From NCBI GenBank assembly GCA_949291295.1, contig CASEVE010000001.1, positions 1-64,000 of the forward strand: 64,000 nt of DNA. Direction: 5' to 3'. Made by a program: the position numbers and the translations under genes. The notes below the pieces were generated by a model, which was not told the origin of the DNA, did not search any database, and worked only from the letters and a program-made list of their open reading frames with translations. The first letter of the stretch is position 1. Each line of letters starts with the position of its first letter. Below are positions 8,512-16,769 of this stretch, one piece after another. This DNA is from an uncultured Olsenella sp. (GTDB taxonomy: Bacteria > Actinomycetota > Coriobacteriia > Coriobacteriales > Atopobiaceae).

Positions 8512-9651
8512 CTATGCGGCGCTCACGGGGATCTCCACGTCCCCCACGGTCACGCTCACGATGTCATCCGTGTCCACGATGTGGTCGTAGGTCGTCGCCT
8601 TGGAGACGGTGGTCGTGCCGTCGCCGTGCTTCACCGCGGAGCCGTTGGCATCCGTGGCGTCGAACGTCGTCCCGTCCGCAAAGGTCACGATGACGGGAAG
8701 GCCAATCGTGGCGGCCTGCTCCTCCAGGGCCTCGTCGCTCACCTCACCGGGAAGCGCGAGGTCGCGCGTCTGCCGGTCGATCGTGTAGTCCACCGTGACG
8801 CCGAGGGAGGACACCGCCACGGCGTCGATCGTAACGTTCGAGCCCTGCCACGTTGTTGTCTGACCCGCTGGCAGGTCGACGGTCGTGTCCACGTAGTTCA
8901 TCTCAAACTTGAGGTTCCAGTTGCCGGTCGCCAGCGTCTTGAACTCCCCCTCATCGGTGAAAATCTCGAACTTGCTCATCGAGAAGCGCGCCGTGCGGCC
9001 CACAATGCCCGCGTCGTTCCACGTCTGTACCCCCATGACCTGCACGAGCTGCAGCGTGTTGTCATCGGGGTCGGCATCGTAGAGCCGGACGAGACCGCCG
9101 CCGCTCATCGCGCCGTCCACACGCAGGAACGCGTCCCCCACGTATGTCAGCGTGCCACCCTCGTGGAACTCAATCCCCTCGAGCGCGGCGGGATCGTCGA
9201 ACTCAATCGAGTAGGCCACGGCATAGTTGAACCGGTCGCCTGCCACGGCCTCGGCCGTCACGGTGACGCCGTTCGAGGTCGCGCTCGCACCGATCGGCCG
9301 ACCCACGTCGTTCAGGAGCTCGGTCTGGGCCAGCGCGCCGCCGAAGACGTCCGAGAGCACGTCGGCCGGGTTGGGCAGCACGCCCACCGCCACGGCGACG
9401 GTGGCGCCCCCGCCCAACGCAAGCGCCAGGACAAGCCCGGCGGCGACGCGGGCCCAGCGGCGCGCATTGGGGCGAGCGGGGCGGCGCGCGGGTATGGTCA
9501 GGACCTCGGCAGGGGCCGCAGGCCGCGCGTTCTTCTCGGCATCTCTTGCGGCTGCGGCCGCGCGCAGGCTCTCGGCCATGCGCGCCTTTGCCTCGTCGGA
9601 AAAGTGCAGGTCGCCCATCGAGGCGGTGTAGCTATCAAGCGGGGAAGTCAT
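8512..9651 (-). CDS. DUF4179-type membrane protein, probable anti-sigma partner
   Basis: 379 residues. A short cytoplasmic segment (1-65) is followed by one transmembrane helix (about 68-92) and a long extracytoplasmic beta-rich domain. This matches DUF4179 proteins, which are commonly encoded after ECF sigma factors. The start overlaps the end of the sigma gene by 17 nt, with GGGAG inside the sigma gene as ribosome binding site, so the two are translationally coupled. By analogy the cytoplasmic part should hold the sigma factor until an outside signal is sensed. The anti-sigma role is inferred from context, not seen as a motif. Confidence 0.78.
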   Translation of the reverse strand: MTSPLDSYTASMGDLHFSDEAKARMAESLRAAAAARDAEKNARPAAPAEVLTIPARRPARPNARRWARVAAGLVLALALGGGATVAVAVGVLPNPADVLSDVFGGALAQTELLNDVGRPIGASATSNGVTVTAEAVAGDRFNYAVAYSIEFDDPAALEGIEFHEGGTLTYVGDAFLRVDGAMSGGGLVRLYDADPDDNTLQLVQVMGVQTWNDAGIVGRTARFSMSKFEIFTDEGEFKTLATGNWNLKFEMNYVDTTVDLPAGQTTTWQGSNVTIDAVAVSSLGVTVDYTIDRQTRDLALPGEVSDEALEEQAATIGLPVIVTFADGTTFDATDANGSAVKHGDGTTTVSKATTYDHIVDTDDIVSVTVGDVEIPVSAA

Positions 9652-10162
9652 CGTAGTCTCCCTTCAGGTCGTCTCTGAGGCTCGCGCGGGCGCGGCTCAG
9701 GCGCTGGCGCACGGCGTCGTCGGTGGCGCCGACGATTCGCGCGACCTCGCGCGTGGGGTAGCCCTCGTAGTAATGCAGGTAGACCGCCTCGCGCTGCGGC
9801 AGCGGGAGTGCCATCACGGCGGCGAGCACACGGTCGTCGCGATGCCGGAGCGCGTCCTCATCCGGTGCCTCCGCTGCAGCGGGCTCCGGCACGGCGGTGA
9901 GGTCCGCCTCGGGGTGCGCGCCGCGGTCCCGCAGCAGGTTCTTGCAGGCGTTTATCGCCACGCGGACGACCCACGCGCGCTCGTGCCCGGGGTCGTGGAA
10001 CGGCTCCTCGCGCAGGAGCAGCTTTACGAGCGTGTCCTGGCAGACGTCCTCGGCGTCGGCCGTCGAGCGCAGGTAGGTGTAGCACACGCGCAGGACCAGG
10101 TCGGCGTAGTCGCGCACGAGCCGCTCGGGATCGCGGTCCAATGCGTTGCGGGGGATTTGCAT
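9635..10162 (-). CDS. ECF-type RNA polymerase sigma factor
   Basis: 175 residues with sigma-70 region 2 (about residues 15-80; the core contains DAEDVCQDT and ERAWVVRVAINACKN) and region 4 (about 110-165; LPLPQREAVYLHYYEGYPTREVARIVGATDDAVRQR-like, with a helix-turn-helix). I chose the ATG at 10162 because GGAGG lies about eight bases upstream; the ATG at 10180 lacks this. It overlaps the DUF4179 gene downstream and probably autoregulates its own promoter, as such pairs usually do. The regulon is unknown. Confidence 0.9.
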   Translation of the reverse strand: MQIPRNALDRDPERLVRDYADLVLRVCYTYLRSTADAEDVCQDTLVKLLLREEPFHDPGHERAWVVRVAINACKNLLRDRGAHPEADLTAVPEPAAAEAPDEDALRHRDDRVLAAVMALPLPQREAVYLHYYEGYPTREVARIVGATDDAVRQRLSRARASLRDDLKGDYDDFPA

Positions 10163-10499
10163 CGGCCAGCCTCCTCTCATGTACGCCTCTCATCTCTGGG
10201 ATGCGGCCGCCATCCCGTCACCTACTACACACGCTCGAGCGTGAAACGTGACAACCCAAACGAATCCTAGAGCGAGCTTTCCTTTCCATTTCCGTTATCG
10301 GCAAACTATCCGCCGAAGAAGTCAACAAATCTGATGATTATTCTGCCGATAACGAGGGATGACCATGGAGTTACTCTCGGTTGCAAAGGATGCACGACTG
10401 GGACGTCATCGCCAACGTTCAACAACGTCCGAGCCCCGGAGCAACCAATCTGAGATAGCAAAATGCGCGATAATCCTCTTGGGTGACTAAGGAGGCGCC
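10163..10499. other. Intergenic region with an 11-bp spaced inverted repeat
   Basis: No convincing gene. CGTTATCGGCA at 10293-10303 and its exact complement TGCCGATAACG at 10344-10354 are separated by 40 nt. This could be a hairpin or a pair of half-sites. The region should also hold the promoters of the sigma factor operon and of the divergent small gene at 10500. Confidence 0.6.
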
Positions 10500-10688
10500 A
10501 TGGACATTCCGCGCTGGCCGTACCTCAAGTTCAACGAGCTCGGCGGAACATCAATCTGGTTCACAGGCGTGCCCGACCCTCCTTGTGACGTCCCAGACGT
10601 CGAGGAGAAGGTCGAGGAGGCAACCGAGAAGATTCGTCGCCTCGAACTGCGACTTCAGGAGAGATCCGATGACACCAGACGTTCTTAA
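10500..10688 (+). CDS. Small protein (62 aa) coupled to an acetyltransferase
   Basis: 62-residue ORF with a near-perfect ribosome binding site (AAGGAGG, six bases before the ATG), which is why I believe it is translated. The N-terminal half is hydrophobic/aromatic (WPYLKFNELGG) and the C-terminal half is a charged, probably helical stretch. It overlaps the next gene, a GNAT acetyltransferase, by 20 nt, so translation is likely coupled. I recognise no family. Confidence 0.6.
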   Translation: MDIPRWPYLKFNELGGTSIWFTGVPDPPCDVPDVEEKVEEATEKIRRLELRLQERSDDTRRS

Positions 10689-11151
10689 CATAGCATCTGA
10701 CCTGCGACTTGTTCGACTTGACGCACCACCAGTCGAGGCGCTCTCGTGGTACCAAGACCCCGAGACGCTCTGGATGGTTGACGGCAAGCGCGAGCCCTAC
10801 ACGCCCGAGCGCCTGGCGCGAATGTACGACTGGCTCGCAGAGCGCGGCGAACTCTGGTACATCGAGGTGCGTAACGAGGGCGCGGAGAGCGGTTGGCGAG
10901 CGGTCGGCGACGTCACGCTCTGCCCGAATGACCTCCCCATCGTCATCGGCGAGAAGGACCTGCGGGCGCACCACGTGGGGCGGCGCGTGATCGGGGCGCT
11001 CTGCGAACGGGCGCGCGAGCTCGGCTGGAGCGAGGTCCTCGTGGACGAGATCTACGACTGGAACGTCGCGTCCCAACGGTGCTTCTCGGCGGCCGGTTTT
11101 AAGCCCTACGAGCGCACCAAGCGTGGCGCCCGCTGGCGACGGGAGCTCTGA
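10669..11151 (+). CDS. GNAT-family N-acetyltransferase
   Basis: 160 residues. The fold is indicated by GEKDLRAHHVGRRVIGALCE (the acetyl-CoA loop, with H/R variants of the Q/RxxGxG motif) and the C-terminal NVASQRCFSAAGF motif typical of the RimJ/RimL-like branch. I chose the internal ATG at 10669 because AGGAGAG lies just before it; the same frame runs back to 10483 without a good site. It overlaps the small ORF at 10500-10688. The stop codon is followed directly by a family C repeat region. Confidence 0.85.
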   Translation: MTPDVLNIASDLRLVRLDAPPVEALSWYQDPETLWMVDGKREPYTPERLARMYDWLAERGELWYIEVRNEGAESGWRAVGDVTLCPNDLPIVIGEKDLRAHHVGRRVIGALCERARELGWSEVLVDEIYDWNVASQRCFSAAGFKPYERTKRGARWRREL

Positions 11152-11165
11152 TGGTGACAAAGGTT

Positions 11166-11232
11166 GATGGTGACAAAGGTGACAGGGTTATCTGTCACCA
11201 TGACAGATAACCCTGTCACCTTTGTCACCATC
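11166..11232. repeat. 67-bp perfect palindrome, family C copy 1 (32-3-32)
   Basis: Perfect inverted repeat with 32-nt arms (11166-11197 and 11201-11232) around a 3-nt loop. The arms contain GTGACAAAGGTGACAGG. It lies between two convergent genes: the acetyltransferase stop is 15 nt upstream, and the FtsX-like reading frame's stop codon uses its last bases. It could act as a bidirectional terminator although no T-run follows. Confidence 0.9.
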
Positions 11233-12424
11233 AGTCCGCACGGAGCGCGTCGAGCAGCGGGACGGATCGCAGGCGGCGCAGAGCGTATGCGCAGCTGGCG
11301 AGAAGAACGAGTGCCACGAGCGCCACCGCTCCCGCAACATGCGCCCAGGGAACAACGAAGCCGAAGCTCCGCACGCTGATGCCGCCCTGCGCGTAGAGCC
11401 AGAGGTCGAACGCGAGCGCCGCGGCAAGCCCGAGCGCAAGTCCCCACGCTGCCATCCGCACGCACTCGTACGCGAGCATCCGCCGCAGCGCCCGCTCCCC
11501 CATGCCCACGGAACGCAGTACGGCAAAGTCGTGCGAGCGCAGCAGCACGCTCGCGGCGGAGGTGTTAAAGGCGCTCGCCAGGCCGACCGCTGCCGCGACG
11601 ATGCCAACGCCCGAGAACAGAACATCCAGCGCCGCATAGAACACCTGAGCCCGACGCGTCTCGGCACGCTCGTCCACGGCTCCGTCCCAGGCAGCAAGCG
11701 CGGGATCCTCCTCGAGCAGACGTTCGACGTCCTCAACGGCGTGCGCAGAGTCCTCGGCCGTGGCATAGAGCGTGACCATGCCGTACCCAACGAGTTCCTG
11801 GTCAACGTCCGCAACGGCAGACGCCGGCGCAAGCACCGTGGGAAGCACGCTTTCCAGCTCGCCGCGCGTGAGCCAGAACCACCCCGGCACACCGTCGAGA
11901 AGCCACACGACCTCCCACGACACGCCCGCCCCAACGACAGAGAGCCGCGTCCCGAGAAGCGCCTCGGAAAACGGACGCTCCCCCGCGCGGTCCGCGTCGG
12001 TCACCTCGTTCACGACGATGCAGCCATTCGGGTCCGCCGCAGCGCCCACCTCGTCGCACAGACGCGCCCACGTGACGTCGTCGGCGTAGAAGATCGTGCC
12101 AAAGACGTTACCGTCGGGACGCCAGATCTCCTCGTCGGCCCACGGCGCCGCGGCATCGTCATCCAGGTCCAGAGAGACCTGCGTCTTTGAGACGAAGCCC
12201 GCCTCGTCGATGCCGTCCTGCGCCCGCAGACGCTCGAGCAGCGCCGGCAGATAGGCCAGCTCGCTCTTCGCCCCCCAGCGCGGCCGCAGCTCCCTCGGTG
12301 CTCACGCTGGCGCTCACGTCTGCGTTCGTTCCCTCGAAGATGGTCTCTCCCTGGTAGGTCACCAGGATTCCGCCACCCACCAGGAGCGCCACGGAGAGCG
12401 CGAGCGCAGCGACCGTTGACCCTC
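11231..12424 (-). pseudogene. FtsX/MacB-like ABC permease, 5'-truncated and frameshifted
   Basis: The intact C-terminal part (11231-12049 and upstream in the same frame) has three to four hydrophobic segments and the RSVGMGERALRRMLAYE-type loop of FtsX permeases, ending in a LLDALRAD tail. Upstream, a second frame gives the N-terminal helix and start of the extracytoplasmic domain (LLVGGGILVTYQGETIFEGTN). The two frames join across 12271-12294, most simply by one extra G in a run of six at 12271-12276. The 5' end is lost where a family B repeat begins at about 12433. Truncation plus frameshift makes this a pseudogene. Its original partner was probably an ABC ATPase. Confidence 0.75.
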
Positions 12425-12432
12425 CGTGTCAT

Positions 12433-12474
12433 TTGGGGACGTGTTTTTCCGTGCAGAGTTTTTGGGACAGGTTT
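12433..12474 (+). repeat. REP-like element, family B copy (TTGGGGACG...GGGACAGGTTT)
   Basis: Begins TTGGGGACGTG and ends TTTTTGGGACAGGTTT. It is related to the copies at 34285-34388, 36236-36279, 37234-37277, 37313-37351 and 60031-60079. It lies exactly between two decayed permease fragments, so insertion or recombination at this element may have destroyed both. Confidence 0.8.
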
Positions 12475-12529
12475 GCGCGGCGCACACGCCAAGACGCTGC
12501 AACGCCCGAACCCGCTGGGCGCTGATAAG

Positions 12530-12982
12530 AACGGGGCAGCTGGCACTTCTCGCCGGGGCGTACGGAGCCCTCGCGCCAACGGCCGCTGCGGCGGTATGCC
12601 TTCCAGACTCCGGAGACGCCCTCGAAGACGTCGCCGCCGCGCTCGCGCAGGTCCTGCCGTTCTCCGTTGCCGCCTCCGTCCTGCTCGTCCTTCTCGTCAA
12701 CCTGCTCGCGCTGCGCCTGGACGCCGTCATGGCCTGGGCCATCGTGGCCGTGGGGCACGCAACGAGCCTCGTGGCCTGTGTCTTTCTCCCCGAGACCGCC
12801 GTCGCCGCGCTCACGCCCTGGCTGCCGAGCGCCGCCGCCACGGCCTCAGCCACACCCCGCCCATCGGCGCGAGCGCGCCCCTCTCGCTCGCCTGCCTGCT
12901 GCTGCTCGTCCTTCTCGCCTGCGCGCTCGTTGTCCGCGAGGCGCGCCGGCTCGACGTCCTCGGAGGTGACCGCCATGACTGA
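12530..12982 (+). pseudogene. ABC-2-like membrane permease remnant, frameshifted
   Basis: Two hydrophobic stretches (AASVLLVLLVNLLALRL and MAWAIVAVGHATSLVAC) are read in one frame to about 12827. The last transmembrane segment (LACLLLLVLLACALVV) is read in another frame, ending at a TGA at 12980-12982 that overlaps the start of the next gene by 8 nt. No start codon with a ribosome binding site is found, because the 5' end is replaced by the family B repeat. The position directly before an ABC ATPase gene suggests this was its permease. Confidence 0.65.
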
Positions 12983-13643
12983 CCCCACCATCACGACCGC
13001 CGGCACGGACAAGATCGTCATCAGCCACGCCACGAAGGTGATCCGCCGGCGCACGGTGCTCGACGACGTCTCGCTCGAGCTGCCTCGCGGGGGCATCTAC
13101 GGCTTTTCCGGCATCAACGGGTCCGGCGAGACGATGCTCTTTCGCGTCATCGCCGGCCTCATTCACCTCACGTCCGGCACGATCGACGTCTTTGGCCGGC
13201 GCATCGGGCGCGACGCGAGCTTCCCGGCCGGGCTTGGCCTCATCCTGGAGAGCGTTGGCTTCTGGGAGGAGTACACCGGCATCGACAACCTGCGCCTGCT
13301 CGCGAGCATCCGCGGCGCCATCGGCGAGCGCGAGATCCGCGCCGCGCTCGAGCGCGTTGGCCTGAACCCGGACGACGAGCGCGAGTACGGCGCCTACAGC
13401 CTGGGCATGAAGCAGCGGCTCGCAGTGGCGCAGGCGATGATGGAGGCACCCGAGCTCCTCGTGCTCGACGAGCCCACCAACGCGCTCGACGTAGACGGTA
13501 TCGCGCTCGTCTGCCGCATCATCCGCGAGGAGCGCGAGCGCGGCGCCACGGTGCTCCTGGCCTGCCACAACGAGCCCGACCTCGAGGCGCTCTTCGAGCG
13601 ACGCTTCCACATGGCGGACGGGCGCATCGTGCGGGAGGGGTGA
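12975..13643 (+). CDS. ABC transporter ATPase with altered Walker A
   Basis: 222 residues. The ATG at 12975 has GGAGGTGA upstream. The signature YSLGMKQR and Walker B LLVLDEPTNALD are intact. In Walker A, GINGSGET, the essential lysine is replaced by glutamate (codon GAG at 13128-13130), which should abolish normal nucleotide binding. Together with the broken permease fragment just upstream, this suggests a locus in decay; a single A-to-G change would explain the substitution. The closest functional family is the bacitracin/lantibiotic-type ATPase, as also encoded at 20346-21281. A moonlighting role cannot be excluded. Confidence 0.85.
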   Translation: MTDPTITTAGTDKIVISHATKVIRRRTVLDDVSLELPRGGIYGFSGINGSGETMLFRVIAGLIHLTSGTIDVFGRRIGRDASFPAGLGLILESVGFWEEYTGIDNLRLLASIRGAIGEREIRAALERVGLNPDDEREYGAYSLGMKQRLAVAQAMMEAPELLVLDEPTNALDVDGIALVCRIIREERERGATVLLACHNEPDLEALFERRFHMADGRIVREG

Positions 13644-13648
13644 TTCGC

Positions 13649-14542
13649 ATGGCGAGAAGAACGCTGAGGTTGCCAAGGCTCACGGGGCGCGTCTTCGCCG
13701 CAGCGGTGGCGCTCGTGCTCGCCGTGTGTGGCGCGCTGGCGCTCGCGTTTCACGCAAGCGTGACGGACTTCTCTGCGGACCCGGCCGCGCTCGACGCGCT
13801 GCCGTACGACGTCCGCACCGATCACGTGCTCCAGCTCGAACTCGCGACCGAGGACGACCTCGAGGCCACCCGTGCCGAGCGCGAGGCGATGGGCGCCACC
13901 CCGGCAGAGGATGCGGCCGACGAGCTCTACCTCACGAGCACCGCCGTGGAGAACCCCGCAGACTACGCGCCCGTGGTGGTCACGGCCACGTTCACCGGTG
14001 AGCGGGAGTACGTCTACCAAGCGTTTCGCTGTGCGTTCACCGTGACGGGCGTGGTGCGCGACGACGGAGCGGGCGTTGTCGCAGGCGACACGATCGACGT
14101 CTTTGAGAACCTGCAGATATCCACACCCGACCACAACCCCACCGGCAAGGGGCAGCAGGGCAACGAGCGCATGGTCACGTTCGGCTACGGGGACTGCTGC
14201 GTCCCCTACCGCGAGGGGCAGGAGTACCTGCTCTTCCTGGAGGAGAAGGACTACCCCGAGGGTATGCCGGACACCAAGCCTGTCTATAGGCTCATCTGGC
14301 ACCCGTACGCCGCGGTGCCCACGGATGCGCCCGAGCACCCCGAGCGCGTCTGGATGGATGAGACCCACGTCATCCACGAGGGCGTCGACGCCAACGGCAA
14401 CCCCTACAGCTGGGAAGAGGACGACGACGAGATGAGCTTTGGAGAGGCGCAGCACTATGACCGCCTCTGCTACGACGAGGCAGCACGCGACGCCTACCTC
14501 GAGGGCGCCACCACCATCATCATAAATACCCTGGGTTCATGA
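13649..14542 (+). CDS. Exported or membrane-anchored protein of unknown function
   Basis: 297 residues. An N-terminal Arg-rich stretch and one hydrophobic helix (about residues 12-32) look like an uncleaved signal anchor or signal peptide. A soluble acidic domain follows, with a CC pair in GYGDCCVPY and a segment EYLLFLEEKDYPEGMPD. The ATG at 13649 has GGGAGGGG upstream; a GTG at 13640 overlapping the ABC stop is less likely. It probably belongs to the ABC locus before it. I recognise no named family. Confidence 0.75.
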   Translation: MARRTLRLPRLTGRVFAAAVALVLAVCGALALAFHASVTDFSADPAALDALPYDVRTDHVLQLELATEDDLEATRAEREAMGATPAEDAADELYLTSTAVENPADYAPVVVTATFTGEREYVYQAFRCAFTVTGVVRDDGAGVVAGDTIDVFENLQISTPDHNPTGKGQQGNERMVTFGYGDCCVPYREGQEYLLFLEEKDYPEGMPDTKPVYRLIWHPYAAVPTDAPEHPERVWMDETHVIHEGVDANGNPYSWEEDDDEMSFGEAQHYDRLCYDEAARDAYLEGATTIIINTLGS

Positions 14543-14871
14543 CAGGGCGTGTGGTGTCGGGATGCGTCCTCGCACATAACATTGGGGACGTTTACCGACG
14601 CTCTGGGCTCCAAAAGTGTCGGCTTGGGTCCACGCTTTCGAAACCGTGGACCCTTCCCGACAATTCTCAGCATAATTGTGTCGGCAGGGGTCCACGTCAC
14701 AGATACGGCGAGAAGAACAAGCGACAGACGGTGCAACCAGATCGATAAACTCGCAAGACCCAACAATCAACTGAATGGTCTCATCCGTATACGGGTAGAC
14801 AAAACCATACGCTCGGCGGCGGGACCGCGCACTAGGCAGCGCCACTCCTTGCGAAAGGAGGTGAGTTGCCA
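14543..14871. other. Intergenic region with TGTCGG/GGGTCCACG hairpin
   Basis: No convincing gene. 14616-14662 is an inverted repeat in which TGTCGG and GGGTCCACG on the left pair with CGTGGACCC and CCGACA on the right. A third partial copy (TGTCGG then GGGTCCACG) lies at about 14678-14695. It shares the TGTCGG element with the region at 7733-7862. The 3' half should contain the promoter of the small ORF at 14872. Confidence 0.6.
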
Positions 14872-15003
14872 ATGGACCTCGCCATTCAAATCCTCAAGCT
14901 CCTGACCGCTCTTGTCGGGCTTGTGGCCGCGGTGGTGGGCACCCTTCCCAAAGTGCGTAGTCAACGACGTAAAACGGCGAGGGGCCGCAAGCGCGTGCGC
15001 TAG
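14872..15003 (+). CDS. 43-residue hydrophobic peptide with basic tail
   Basis: A short ORF with a very strong ribosome binding site (AAAGGAGGTGAG before the ATG). The peptide has one hydrophobic helix (about residues 4-26, AIQILKLLTALVGLVAAVVG) followed by a strongly basic tail (KVRSQRRKTARGRKRVR). It closes with its own terminator hairpin at 14981-15010. This plan, a single membrane span plus a positive tail in a monocistronic unit, is that of type I toxins and small holin-like peptides. I see no antisense RNA promoter with certainty. The toxin idea is inference only. Confidence 0.6.
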   Translation: MDLAIQILKLLTALVGLVAAVVGTLPKVRSQRRKTARGRKRVR

Positions 15004-15010
15004 CGGCCCC
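14981..15010 (+). terminator. Hairpin overlapping the end of the 43-aa ORF
   Basis: GGGGCCGC at 14981-14988 pairs with GCGGCCCC at 15003-15010. The stem spans the stop codon of the small peptide gene. No T-run follows, so its strength as a terminator is uncertain. Confidence 0.55.
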
Positions 15011-15118
15011 GAACCCAAAGACGACGCTGCCTAGGCCACCACGCGTAGGCCGCCGTCGAGCCCATTGTACCCTACAGAGAGGCGAGTCATTCAGCGGACG
15101 ACGTCTTTCACCTTGCCC

Positions 15119-15565
15119 TCACGCACTCTGCTCGCTGGCGACCCTAACGTAGGCGACGCACCCCATTGCGTCGCTGCGGGTAAATCCAAGCCTCTCGTAG
15201 AGCGCGCAGGCCCCCGACCCGTCGTCCACGAGAAGCTCCATCTGATAGACGTCCGAAAACCGATTAGTGACGGCGCCCATGAGCTGCGTCCCTATGCCCG
15301 TACGCTGGCGCGACGGAGCGACGATGAGATCCTGAACAAAGACGATCGTCGCACCGTCGCCCACGACACGCACGATTCCCACGAGCTTATCGCCCTCAAA
15401 GGCTCCCCAAACCGCGAGGGATCCGGTGTATCCCGCACGAAGTCTCTCGGGGCAAGTGGTGTAGTTCGTCCAACCGACCACTTCGTACAGGTCAAGAATC
15501 TCGTTTAACCGGGCTTGACACTCATCCGTGGAAAGCTCGCGCATCTCAACGACGTTCTTCCCCAT
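15119..15565 (-). CDS. GNAT-family N-acetyltransferase
   Basis: 148 residues with the acetyl-CoA motif VAPSRQRTGIGTQLM (consensus Q/RxxGxG/A) and the later ACALYERLGF motif. The VGWTNYTT segment near the N-terminus recurs in a subgroup of small Gram-positive acetyltransferases. The start is the ATG at 15565, with GAAGGAGGGG directly before it; the track back to 15604 would need an initiation site without one. The neighbour on the same strand at 15589-15855 is a small membrane protein, 23 nt away, and the two may be one operon. Confidence 0.87.
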   Translation of the reverse strand: MGKNVVEMRELSTDECQARLNEILDLYEVVGWTNYTTCPERLRAGYTGSLAVWGAFEGDKLVGIVRVVGDGATIVFVQDLIVAPSRQRTGIGTQLMGAVTNRFSDVYQMELLVDDGSGACALYERLGFTRSDAMGCVAYVRVASEQSA

Positions 15566-15588
15566 AGCCCCTCCTTCGCGTGAGTTCA

Positions 15589-15855
15589 TCATGAGCGCAT
15601 ACAATAGCGCGCCACGGCCACTCCGGAGCAGAGCGTCGCCCAGACCATGAGGAAGGCAGCGCCGAAGAACCAGGCATTGGCCGTGTCCAAAAGCGTCGAA
15701 ACGTCAGCAACAGTGTTGCCCCACAGCACCGACGTAAGGCACAGCGCCAGGAAGAAATAGCTCGCTGCAACAAGTCCCAGCGTGCGCGTGCCGGGCCGGA
15801 CAGCCACGGCAATCACGGGCAACACGAGCACGGGAGCACCGAGGACAAAGGGCAT
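15589..15855 (-). CDS. Small membrane protein (88 aa)
   Basis: 88 residues with three hydrophobic segments (about 3-18, 28-46 and 60-80), so a small integral membrane protein. The ATG at 15855 follows AAAGGAG. It is probably co-transcribed with the acetyltransferase gene at 15119-15565. No family recognised. Confidence 0.65.
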   Translation of the reverse strand: MPFVLGAPVLVLPVIAVAVRPGTRTLGLVAASYFFLALCLTSVLWGNTVADVSTLLDTANAWFFGAAFLMVWATLCSGVAVARYCMRS

Positions 15856-16053
15856 GGGGACTCCTTTCGGGCTGCGACCATACTTTCAATCTGCGAACAC
15901 TATATCTCGAGCCACGGACAAGCCACGCAAAAGAATGGTCGAGAAGAACATCATCCCAGCTCACAGCTATGGCAAAACCCTTTTCCATCCGCTCGCCGCC
16001 ACGCAGTCGCCGCCGGTCGGACGGGCGGGTACACTTGCCTCAAAGGAGGCGTC

Positions 16054-16716
16054 ATGGACGAGAAGGCAAGCGAGAGGGTCACTGACCAAGCGGCCGCGCA
16101 GAGAATCATCGGCGCGCGCATCCGCGAGTTCCGCGAAGCTGCCGGGCTCTCCCAGACCGAGCTCGCGCGGCGCGTCTACGTCTCTCGGCAGACAGTCGGG
16201 AACTGGGAGTCGGGACGCACGCTGGCGGACGTGCAGAGCCTCGTCCTTCTTGGCCAGGTTTTTGGAACGACGGTCGACGCGCTCATCGGCGATAAGGGCG
16301 CACGGGCCGTGCGGTCGACCGCAAACGAGCGTCACGAGCTCCTGCGACTGCTCGCGCTCTGCGCCGCGCTGCTCGTCATCTGCATCGCCCTTGTCTTCGT
16401 GCGCTATATGCTCTCGCCGCTGCGAAACACGAGCCCTGCGATTGAGCCCTTACGCGGCCTCATGCTTTTGGCAATGGTTGTCTGCGTGGCTATCCTCGCA
16501 CTCCGAAGCGTTCCCCGCCTCCGCGCGTTCATGCGAGAACACGACCTCGCGGGCGCGGGCGCTGCGACGGCGTTTCTCGAGGGACGCGACCCAACTGAGG
16601 AGATTCCGCGTGACTTCCTGTTTTGCTGGTTCATCCCCTACTGGAAGCTCTGGATGGTCGCAATCGTTGCCGTAGCGCTGGTTGCCGCCGCGCTCTACGT
16701 GGGAGAAATCCCGTAG
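16054..16716 (+). CDS. XRE-family helix-turn-helix regulator with membrane domain
   Basis: 220 residues. Residues 18-75 form a Cro/CI-type helix-turn-helix (IGARIREFREAAGLSQTELARRVYVSRQTVGNWESG). The C-terminal half has about three hydrophobic segments (residues 90-110, 128-150 and 190-215), so the regulator is probably membrane-tethered. Such one-component regulators with a membrane tail are common in Coriobacteria and Firmicutes. The ATG follows AAAGGAGG. It is divergent from the small membrane protein gene at 15589-15855. Confidence 0.85.
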   Translation: MDEKASERVTDQAAAQRIIGARIREFREAAGLSQTELARRVYVSRQTVGNWESGRTLADVQSLVLLGQVFGTTVDALIGDKGARAVRSTANERHELLRLLALCAALLVICIALVFVRYMLSPLRNTSPAIEPLRGLMLLAMVVCVAILALRSVPRLRAFMREHDLAGAGAATAFLEGRDPTEEIPRDFLFCWFIPYWKLWMVAIVAVALVAAALYVGEIP

Positions 16717-16769
16717 GCCCAAGTGAGATACTAGTACCGTCACAACTGCGGCGCAGACCGGAGGCCACC

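Noticed and set aside
14539-14748. Small frames in the TGTCGG hairpin region
   Set aside because: They are made of hairpin sequence and lack ribosome binding sites.
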